Of a stretch of 6,780 bases of DNA, positions 1 to 6,008 are shown one piece after another. Each line of letters begins with the position of its first letter. Position 1 is the stretch's first letter. A program made the position numbers and the translations under genes. Below the pieces are notes generated by a model. It was given only the letters and a program-made list of their open reading frames with translations, was not told the origin of the DNA and made no database searches. This DNA is from CAUZEO01 sp963578625 (GTDB lineage Bacteria; Verrucomicrobiota; Kiritimatiellia; SLOV01). Location: the NCBI GenBank assembly GCA_963578625.1, contig CAUZEO010000290.1:1-6780 (forward strand), in the 5' to 3' direction.

Positions 1-39
1 GCCCGGGGAAACGCGAAAAAGTACGACGAATTTTGAGGG

Positions 40-354
40 TTACCGCGACGTCACGTCGAGTAGTTCCTGTATCTGCAGCATGGGTAGGGGCAGAATCACG
101 TCGCTAAGGCGGGGAGTCTCCACTTGCGCGCGATCCCAGTAGCGATGGAATTGCATGAAAGAACGCGACCAGAAATCCCGCGCCCGTTCGGGATCCTCCT
201 GGTCGTTCCACTCGTTGTCACCGGGAACGATAAATGTGGGCATGTCTGCGCGCCTGAGGACCTCCGCGATCGCGGCACAAGAGGAACTCGAGGCGGTCCT
301 GCTTTGAGTCTGGATGTCGCCCAGGTGAACAAGAAATCCGTCTTCGGCGCCCAT
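40..354 (-). pseudogene. Metallophosphoesterase (calcineurin-like) fragment
   Basis: A 104-codon frame on the minus strand contains two hallmarks of calcineurin-like phosphoesterases: LVHLGDI (residues 8-14, 313-333) and VPGDNEWND (residues 43-51). These are followed by a Trp/Phe-rich helix resembling relatives in which the metal-binding PGDNEW precedes WxxxFxxFxxxW. The first metal-binding motif (DxH) expected before HLGD is missing, because the frame is closed by a stop at 379-381. The expected C-terminal His motifs are also absent, since the frame stops at 40-42, and the last 25 or so residues do not look like the family. It therefore appears truncated at both ends and is unlikely to be active. 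Its upstream end overlaps the EEP fragment of the plus strand, so the junction between the two remnants falls near 340-355. Confidence 0.65.
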
Positions 355-738
355 CTGGCTCCGCCCCTTGATTCCGCATTAACATCGATAAGAAACAAGG
401 AGGTGGATTTTCTTATTTCACAAATGGCGGATTATAAAAGCTCGAGTTCAATTTTTCTGGGAGACCTGAATTTTCCAGCAAACTCCGGGGCCGAGAATGC
501 GAAGCTGATGGGCGCAGGCTGGGTACTGGTTGCCGAAGCCGGAACCTGCCAACCTCCTGGTGGACAGGGACGCATGTCGAATCGGGATGTTGGCTCGCCT
601 GACCACATCTGGGCGCCGCGCGCGTTTGCGCCAAAGACAAGGGGTGTACGAGCGATCGAAGACTATTCTATCCCGCAATTGTTTCTGGACGAGTGCTCGG
701 ACCACTACCCGGCTCTTGCACTTGTAGGGATAGACTAA
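325..738 (+). pseudogene. 5'-truncated endonuclease/exonuclease/phosphatase (EEP) family fragment
   Basis: The frame from about 325 to the TAA at 736-738 encodes the C-terminal half of an EEP-fold hydrolase, a family of metal-dependent nucleases and phosphatases. Visible motifs in order are FGAHLAPPLDSA (343-378, standing for the family's THL/THP strand), FLGDLNFP (454-477, the GDxN motif), SPDHIWAP (595-618) and CSDHYPAL (694-717, the terminal SDH motif with the catalytic His). The N-terminal half with the metal-binding Glu is absent: the same frame upstream contains stops at 34-36 and 61-63, and the DNA before about 340 encodes a different protein on the other strand. A GTG at 325 or a TTG at 124 could start translation, but neither would give a complete enzyme. 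I take it as a remnant left by a rearrangement. Its stop is 40 bases from the end of ppiC, in convergent orientation. Confidence 0.72.
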
Positions 739-778
739 GTAAGTGCAAACTCAACGTCACCAGTTCGGCGGGATGAGC

Positions 779-1060
779 CTAGTCGATCCGGGCGGTGACT
801 TCTACCAGGTGGTACCCGAATTGTGTTTTTACCGGTCCGTGCGTCTCCCCGACCGTTTCCTTGAAGCAAACCTGGTCGAACTCCGGTACCATTTGACCCG
901 GACTGAACTCGCCAAGGTCTCCTCCGGAAGAACCCGATGGACACTCTGAATGTTCTTTCGCCAGTTCCGCGAAATCAGACCCGTTCTGAATCTGTTGCTT
1001 CAAATCGCTGCAGGCTTCTTCGGTCTTTACGAGTATGTGGCGCGCTTTTGCTGAGGGCAT
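779..1060 (-). CDS. ppiC: Parvulin-type peptidyl-prolyl cis-trans isomerase
   Basis: The 93-residue protein is a single parvulin (rotamase) domain, the same length as E. coli PpiC and very like it throughout. It would catalyse cis-trans isomerisation of prolyl bonds during folding. Visible family features are RHILVK (7-12), the central CPSGSSGGDLGEF block (40-52), the GQMVPEFD segment (55-62) and the closing TQFGYHLVEV (79-88). Active-site type residues His8, Cys40, Met57, Phe61 and His84 are present. There is no signal peptide or membrane anchor, so it should be a free cytoplasmic protein rather than a SurA- or PrsA-like secreted one. The ATG at 1058-1060 is fixed by an ideal AAGGAG with a five-base spacer. 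It lies in the same direction as the synthase operon but nearly 490 bases away, so a functional link is not implied. The stop is TAG, and it faces the EEP fragment tail-to-tail. Confidence 0.95.
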   Translation of the reverse strand: MPSAKARHILVKTEEACSDLKQQIQNGSDFAELAKEHSECPSGSSGGDLGEFSPGQMVPEFDQVCFKETVGETHGPVKTQFGYHLVEVTARID

Positions 1061-1065
1061 TCGAT

Positions 1066-1071
1066 CTCCTT
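1066..1071 (-). promoter_or_regulatory. Strong ribosome binding site of ppiC
   Basis: Reading the minus strand, AAGGAG is followed by ATCGA and then the ATG of ppiC. The match to the anti-Shine-Dalgarno sequence and the five-base spacing settle the start codon. It is much stronger than the sites before the second and third synthase genes, which appear to rely on overlap with the preceding gene. Confidence 0.85.
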
Positions 1072-1195
1072 AGTCGGTGAGGTGATTTGGTAGCCTGGAA
1101 AGGTGGTACCATCGTCGTTGGGAGGAGGCAAGACGAATGCCATTCGGATTTCCCTTAGCCGCATATCTCACACTTTTTATGCCGAATATTTGTTT

Positions 1196-1292
1196 GAGAG
1201 AACCGAGGATGTCGGTTGACGATTACGGAATACGATTCGGACCTTCTCCTCGTCATCCGTAATCGTCGCGCGTAATCGTCAACCGTTCTCTC
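1196..1292. repeat. Nested inverted repeat with two alternative right arms
   Basis: The 15-base arm CGGTTGACGATTACG (1213-1227) is matched perfectly in inverse by 1271-1285. A 12-base part of the same left side (1218-1229) is also matched perfectly in inverse by 1256-1267, so the two pairings exclude each other. The right arms share a tandem copy of CGTAATCGTC (1258-1267 and 1271-1280) separated by GCG. Outside the arms, GAGAGAAC (1196-1203) pairs with GTTCTCTC (1285-1292), sharing one base with the 15-base arm. On the left side a 10-base interruption contains part of a small hairpin, AACCGA/TCGGTT (1201-1206 and 1212-1217). The structure looks like a dispersed palindromic element (REP- or MITE-like) or a structured RNA, not a gene. 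No transposase is present, and no second copy occurs in the window. Confidence 0.75.
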
Positions 1293-1548
1293 CGCTTCCT
1301 GCCATATTCTGATCTGGTTCCGCGAGGACAAGGCGCCCAGTTGAACCTGTCGAGGCGATCCGTAAGAGAATGAGACGAGCAATGAAGGCCTGTTTCAGGT
1401 CAAAAGATGGGATGCATTCAAGTAAAAACGTAAATAGGTAGGGTCATTTCATTACGCTATAGCGCAGCAAAATGATCTGGAATTGCTTTCGTCGATTCGT
1501 GAGCGACAATTTGCATTGCGGCCTTCGGACAAGTGGGTGACCGCGGTC

Positions 1549-4023
1549 CTACGTCCCGATCAGCGGAATCCCGCAATCTTCCGCGGTAGGTATCGTGATT
1601 GCCCTCAGGTCTTCGGGCTCGAGGCTGTGGATGTTTGTCTTTCCGGTGCAGCGGGCCATCATGGAGGCTTCGCCGCTGGACGCCTTTAAGAAATTCTCCG
1701 CCGCCGATTGTAGTTCTTCGCTGCTTTGATCGGACAGAAAAGTGAACGTTCCATTTCTCAACTCCGCGCCCAGCGCGAATCCGACGGAAGCCCCGAGCAC
1801 CACGGTGGAGCATCCCATCGCGATCAATTTCGCGGCGTCTGTTCCGGAACGTATGCCACCGAAATAGGTGATCTCGATCTTTTCCTCGGACCGTAATGCG
1901 CGCAGAATACGAATGCCCTCCCGGATAACAGTGAGGTCGAATTCGCCATCTAATTCCGCCCACGGCCGCGAGATCCCGGTCGACGCGTCAAGAATCAGCA
2001 GCGCGGCGCCGGCATCCAGGGCTTTCGGAATTCCGGTCTCCAAGTCACCCGCCCGGAGTGCGACGCCGGTGAATCCCGATCCTCCGTCGCGGCCCGGGAT
2101 GTCCGCACACCCATCAATTACGAATCCCGCAGCCCGCGGATCCTGGTCCGCCGAAACCGAATCCAGCTGGATCCAATCCGATTCACCGCCAACCGGGTGT
2201 CGCCCGAGATACGCGCACCCTTGCGCGGCAATCGCCCGGTCCAGCGCTTCGCGAACCTGCTCCGGGGCTTCGTCGAATCCGCAGACAAGGAAGGGAGATT
2301 GGAGACTCAGGTCGCCGATGGTGGAGTCCGTGCGGCAGGCCTCCCGGTAGGGGTCGATCACCAGCCGCGACAGATTTGCGGGAAGAAAGTGAATATCGTC
2401 AATGACCGCGGGCCTGTCTTCCGGAAACGGATTCGCCCGGTTCTCCAGCCGCTTTTTGAGCATGGCTTTCAGGCCGCATGCGTCGTTCGCCTTCGTCCGC
2501 GCCATCACGAAAATATCCTCACGGTTTCCGACCGAGTACTCCTGGGTTCCGTTTTCGCAATCACACCGGTAACAGCGCGCCGCCTCCTCCTTGGCTTTCT
2601 GGAGCGTGTAGGGGGATTCGATCTCGGGAAATGCCACCGGATTCTTTCCCAGCCCGTGAAAAGGCTGTTCACGCCGGTGAAAGAGTTCCCACTCCGGATC
2701 CTGCGAAACCGGGACCTGCCGGGTCCGATAAGGCGTTCGATAGGGTGGGGGATCGTCGCGCTCCTCGAGGAAAGCTTTCATGTAGTAGGCCGCGCGATGC
2801 CCGTGGTACATGGCGATGACCAGCGTGGACGGACCGAACGCTCCGTCGCCCGCGGCAAAGACCTGGGGATCGGGTGTGCGCATGGTCTCCTCGGAGGTCT
2901 CAACCTTGCTCCCGGCCATCAGCATCTTCTGGTCCAGCTCCTCGCAGGCGGAGTACTGGCCGACGGCGGCAATGGCAAGCCCGCATCGAATTTCGTGTTC
3001 CGAGCCTGCCTCGAATTCCGGCATGCTCCGCTGGTCGCCAATGTCACCCGGAACCGTTCTTACGCAGGTAAGAACCAGTTCGTCCCCCTCCTTGCGGCAC
3101 TGGGTCGGTTGCACGTTGTAAAGGAATTCAATGCCCTCTTTGATCGCTCCTTCCAGCTCGTCACGCCGCGCGGGGATCTGGTCGGCGCCCCTGCGGTAGA
3201 TGACTTTTACGTTCTCGCAGCCCGGAAGGCGTTTCGCGACGCGGCAGGCATCCATGGATACGTCGCCGCCGCCGATCACAACCACCGAAGACGGCATGGT
3301 CGGGCGAGCGCCGCCATTGATTCGGCGCAAGTAGGTGACGCCATCGACAAACTCGTCGACGTTCGAGCCCGGGATGCCCATATCCTTTCCCCACCACGCC
3401 CCGATGGCGAGCAGAACCGCACCGTGCTTCTCCTTCAACTCATCGAGCGTAACGTCTTTGCCTAACTCGCAATTCAAGTGAACCTTGATCCCGGGGCAGT
3501 GCCCGAGAATGCGGTTTATGTCTTCCTCGATCACGCCAACCGGTAACCGGAACGCGGGAATGCCCCACACCATCGTGCCGCCGAGACGGTCCGTCATTTC
3601 GTAGATGTGGACTTCGTAGCCTGCCTCGGCAAGGTCCTGCGCCGCCGTCATCCCGGCCGGTCCGCTGCCGACAATCCCGATGGAGGCACTTTGCGTAACC
3701 GGGGCTTCCGGCAGATGGAAACCGGGCCCCAGCTTGTCCATGACGAATCGTTTCAGGTTCCGAATCGCGATGGGCCCGTCGCTGTCGGTGCGGCGGCACG
3801 CCGGTTCGCAGGGAGCGTCGCACACTCGACCGCACACCGCGCTGAACGGATTGGTCGAAGTGATTGCTTCGAGCGCGCCTTCGAAATCTTCTTCCCAGAT
3901 GTACCCGATATAGGAGGGTGCATCGGTGCCGATGGGGCAGGCCACCTGGCACGGCGCCGGCACAAAGTTCGGGAGCGTCGAGTCATCGCTCAAATCGAGA
4001 GGAGGCGGAATGGGGCGGCTCAT
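1549..4023 (-). CDS. FAD/NAD(P)H iron-sulfur oxidoreductase (GltD-like) with a degenerate glutamate synthase barrel at the C-terminus
   Basis: This is an 824-residue protein. Residues 25-76 carry Cys 25, 29, 64, 68, 72 and 76, including CGRVCDAPCEPAC, the Fe-S domain of GltD, NfnB and dihydropyrimidine dehydrogenase relatives. An FAD Rossmann motif GSGPAG is at 119-124. An NAD(P)-binding motif IGGGDVSMD lies at 250-258, followed by VIYRR (274-278), an Arg pair often linked to NADPH preference. The FAD-closing segment AAGDGAFGPS is at 390-399. Residues 484-489 hold a further CxxCxC group. Residues about 535-824 resemble the end of the synthase barrel: FGGIRSGTDAAKLIAMG (721-737) parallels the gene 2 motif, and the tail HSLEPEDLRAIT parallels its C-terminus. 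The barrel has no MSFGALS, no GEGG and no [3Fe-4S] cysteines. GltD itself is about 470 residues, so the extension is large. The likely role is to pass NAD(P)H electrons to the FMN subunit. ATG 4021-4023 overlaps the previous stop (ATGA), with GGGGGC upstream. The reductase call is firm; the function of the extension is unknown. Confidence 0.9.
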   Translation of the reverse strand: MSRPIPPPLDLSDDSTLPNFVPAPCQVACPIGTDAPSYIGYIWEEDFEGALEAITSTNPFSAVCGRVCDAPCEPACRRTDSDGPIAIRNLKRFVMDKLGPGFHLPEAPVTQSASIGIVGSGPAGMTAAQDLAEAGYEVHIYEMTDRLGGTMVWGIPAFRLPVGVIEEDINRILGHCPGIKVHLNCELGKDVTLDELKEKHGAVLLAIGAWWGKDMGIPGSNVDEFVDGVTYLRRINGGARPTMPSSVVVIGGGDVSMDACRVAKRLPGCENVKVIYRRGADQIPARRDELEGAIKEGIEFLYNVQPTQCRKEGDELVLTCVRTVPGDIGDQRSMPEFEAGSEHEIRCGLAIAAVGQYSACEELDQKMLMAGSKVETSEETMRTPDPQVFAAGDGAFGPSTLVIAMYHGHRAAYYMKAFLEERDDPPPYRTPYRTRQVPVSQDPEWELFHRREQPFHGLGKNPVAFPEIESPYTLQKAKEEAARCYRCDCENGTQEYSVGNREDIFVMARTKANDACGLKAMLKKRLENRANPFPEDRPAVIDDIHFLPANLSRLVIDPYREACRTDSTIGDLSLQSPFLVCGFDEAPEQVREALDRAIAAQGCAYLGRHPVGGESDWIQLDSVSADQDPRAAGFVIDGCADIPGRDGGSGFTGVALRAGDLETGIPKALDAGAALLILDASTGISRPWAELDGEFDLTVIREGIRILRALRSEEKIEITYFGGIRSGTDAAKLIAMGCSTVVLGASVGFALGAELRNGTFTFLSDQSSEELQSAAENFLKASSGEASMMARCTGKTNIHSLEPEDLRAITIPTAEDCGIPLIGT

Positions 4024-6008
4024 GGAAGCGCCCCCGATCGGGACTGCATCTGCGACCAGATCCGGTTAAACGGTTTCTCCCGGCGCCGGTACTCCGGCGC
4101 GTACGGCAGGCGAGTGATGCGTGCTGCTTCCGGCGTCAGCGCCACCAGGTCATCGCGGTTCAACTCGCGGAAGTCGCTATAGCCCAGGCCCTGAATAATC
4201 GCCGCAAGCTGCCAGCGGAGATTTTCCAGAAAGTGGTGAACATGGAGCGCCTCGACCGGCGTCTTGTACCTCATCTCGTGGTCCGGGTCCTGGGTGGCAA
4301 TCCCCACCACGCAGGTGCCGACATGGCACTGCATACAGGCGATACACCCTCCCGCAATAATGGCCGCCGTTCCCACCGCGGTGGCGTCCGCGCCCATCGC
4401 CAGCGCCTTGGCAATATCCGTGCCGTCCTTTAGACCGCCCATCAGGGAAATCGGAATCTCCCCGAACCGGCCGATCTCCGTTAACGCGTCCACCGCCTCC
4501 TGGATGGCCGCCAAGGTGGGAATTCCTACATATTCCAGCACTTCGGAACTCGACGCCCCGGTGGATCCTTGCGACCCGTCCAACTCGACAAAATCCGCGC
4601 CGGATTTTAGCGCGATCTTGATATCGTCCCGAACTCGCCCCGCCCCGAGTTTGAGGCTCACCGGCAGGCGATAGTCGGTCGCTTCGCGGAATTCCTGGAG
4701 CTTGATCACAAGGTCGTCGGCGCCGAGAATGTCCGGGTGCCTCGATGGGGACCGAAGGTCGATGCCTTCGGGGATCCCCCGGATGGTGGCGATTTCCTTC
4801 GTGACTTTCTTTGCCATCAGCTGACCGCCGAATCCCGGCTTCGCGCCCTGGCTGATGTAGATTTCCAGTGCGTTGGCCCGGAGCATGTCGTGAATGTTCC
4901 AGCCCAAGCGCCCCCCCAGGCACTGCAGAATGATCTGGTCGGCTTCCTTCCGCTGATCGTCGGTCAACCCGCCTTCCCCGGTGTTTTCCGATGTGCCGGA
5001 CAACCGGGATGCGATCGCCATGGAAACTTTGGTCGACTTGCTGAGGGCGCCGAAACTCATGGGGGCAATCATGATCGGCATGCTGAGCTTGAGAGGCTCC
5101 GCGCCGTTCTTGTCGCCGATGGTTGTTCGCAATTCAACTTTCTTCAGCAAGTCCAGGTCCTGTCCTGCGTCGGACAGGTCCGTCTTGAACGCGAGATCGG
5201 AAAAATGGGGCAAAAGACGACCTGCTCCGTAGCCTCGAATCCGGTATCTGCCGATCTTCGCCTTTACGTAGATGTCTTCCTGGACCTTGCGGTTCCAGTA
5301 ATCCACTTTCCCGGTGAACGCAAAAAACGGCATTGGGCGAACGCGCTCTTCGGTCGTCTTGTAGGTGAGGGCGGTGCCTGCATTTACGACCTTTGAGAGG
5401 GTCCCCGTAAAAGGGATTTCGTAGGTGTCGAGGAAAGCCATCACGCGATCGCGGTCCTCCTCCGACACGTCAATCTGCCTGGCGTCATGCCCGAGGGATT
5501 GAATTTCGCCGCCAACATAAATTTCGCCCGAGATCATATCCTCGCCGAGCTTCTCTCCGGATTTTCCCAGGATGATAATCCGGCCGCCGTACATCATGTA
5601 GCCGGCCATAAAATTCGCGTTGCCGGCGCAGCACAGGGTGCCTGCTTTCATGACCTGGCCGGCGCGGGAACCGATGTTCCCATGCACCACGACCTCCGCG
5701 CCGCGGATCGCCACCGCGGGAATGGCGCTCGCATTGCCGCGCACCACCACGGATCCCTGGTACATGTTGTCCGCCAACCCCCACCCGACATTACCGTCGA
5801 TTTCGAACCGCGGCGTATCGGTCAGGCCGGCGCAAAAGTATCCCGCGGAACCTCGAACGTGAACGCAAACCGGATGAACCAGGCCCACCCCGATGTGGTG
5901 GCGGGCGTCCGGATCGAGGACTTCGATGTCTTGCCCGTCGGCGGCGGCCTTTCGCATCAACCGGTTGCCTTCGGTGACGGAGAGAAGGGAGAGATCTATT
6001 TGGACCAT
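4020..6008 (-). CDS. Glutamate-synthase-like subunit: GXGXG domain fused to FMN/Fe-S synthase barrel
   Basis: This is a 662-residue protein. Residues about 36-175 form a GXGXG beta-helix (repeated VVVRGN, VVVHGN and GRIIILGKSGE-type turns), as in the GltB C-terminus and in GlxC/MgsB. Residues about 238-640 form the FMN-binding glutamate synthase barrel, as in GlxD/MgsC. Barrel motifs are MSFGALSKST (317-326), ENTGEGG (341-347), GAKPGFGGQL (388-397), ELDGSQGSTGAS (475-486) and MGGLKDGTDIAKALAMGA (523-540). Cysteines 555, 558, 561 and 566 include the Cx5Cx4C spacing of the [3Fe-4S] site plus one extra Cys. The expected role is reductive amination of 2-oxoglutarate with glutamine-derived ammonia in the cytoplasm. 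The GXGXG domain precedes the barrel, the reverse of GltB. The ATG at 6006-6008 has a weak GGGGA upstream and overlaps the amidotransferase stop, suggesting translational coupling. The stop overlaps the next start as ATGA. The family call is secure; the exact amino acceptor and donor are inferred. Confidence 0.92.
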   Translation of the reverse strand: MVQIDLSLLSVTEGNRLMRKAAADGQDIEVLDPDARHHIGVGLVHPVCVHVRGSAGYFCAGLTDTPRFEIDGNVGWGLADNMYQGSVVVRGNASAIPAVAIRGAEVVVHGNIGSRAGQVMKAGTLCCAGNANFMAGYMMYGGRIIILGKSGEKLGEDMISGEIYVGGEIQSLGHDARQIDVSEEDRDRVMAFLDTYEIPFTGTLSKVVNAGTALTYKTTEERVRPMPFFAFTGKVDYWNRKVQEDIYVKAKIGRYRIRGYGAGRLLPHFSDLAFKTDLSDAGQDLDLLKKVELRTTIGDKNGAEPLKLSMPIMIAPMSFGALSKSTKVSMAIASRLSGTSENTGEGGLTDDQRKEADQIILQCLGGRLGWNIHDMLRANALEIYISQGAKPGFGGQLMAKKVTKEIATIRGIPEGIDLRSPSRHPDILGADDLVIKLQEFREATDYRLPVSLKLGAGRVRDDIKIALKSGADFVELDGSQGSTGASSSEVLEYVGIPTLAAIQEAVDALTEIGRFGEIPISLMGGLKDGTDIAKALAMGADATAVGTAAIIAGGCIACMQCHVGTCVVGIATQDPDHEMRYKTPVEALHVHHFLENLRWQLAAIIQGLGYSDFRELNRDDLVALTPEAARITRLPYAPEYRRREKPFNRIWSQMQSRSGALP

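Larger units (their letters stand above)
1061..1548. other. Gene-free spacer between the synthase operon and ppiC
   Basis: I find no convincing gene or tRNA in these 488 bases. Open frames on either strand are short and run through the inverted repeat at 1196-1292. The stretch also holds two 10-base perfect palindromes, GACCGCGGTC at 1539-1548 directly after the operon stop and CGCTATAGCG at 1455-1464. A plus-strand 41-codon frame at 1137-1262 has a good ribosome binding site but no recognisable product. I see no stem followed by a T-run that would be a classical terminator for the operon, and no sigma-70-like promoter for ppiC that I would defend. Either ppiC is read through from the operon or its promoter is of another type. 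Confidence 0.6.

Noticed and set aside
46..58. Near-palindrome CGACGT-C-ACGTCG.
   Set aside because: It is short and lies at the end of a decayed frame, with nothing tying it to a function.
124..324. N-terminal extension of the EEP frame from a TTG at 124.
   Set aside because: These codons are antisense to the metallophosphoesterase fragment and resemble nothing in the EEP family, so I start the fragment near 325.
1140..1200. Possible sigma-70 promoter for ppiC (CATAAA and neighbouring AT-rich DNA on the minus strand).
   Set aside because: No matching -35 element at proper spacing; too weak to list.
1196..1292. Rho-independent terminator for the synthase operon.
   Set aside because: The stem has a loop of more than 40 bases and no T-run follows it on either strand.
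1155..1382. A 75-codon minus-strand frame through the inverted repeat.
   Set aside because: Its sequence is a translation of the repeat itself (Arg- and Ser-rich), it has no family resemblance and no convincing ribosome binding site.
2197..3465. A 422-codon open frame on the plus strand.
   Set aside because: It lies wholly antisense to the well-supported reductase gene, shows no recognisable motif, and is expected from GC-rich third positions on the other strand.
4177..4923. A 248-codon minus-strand frame within the synthase gene.
   Set aside because: It is an out-of-frame shadow of the FMN barrel, rich in Gly and Arg with no family features.
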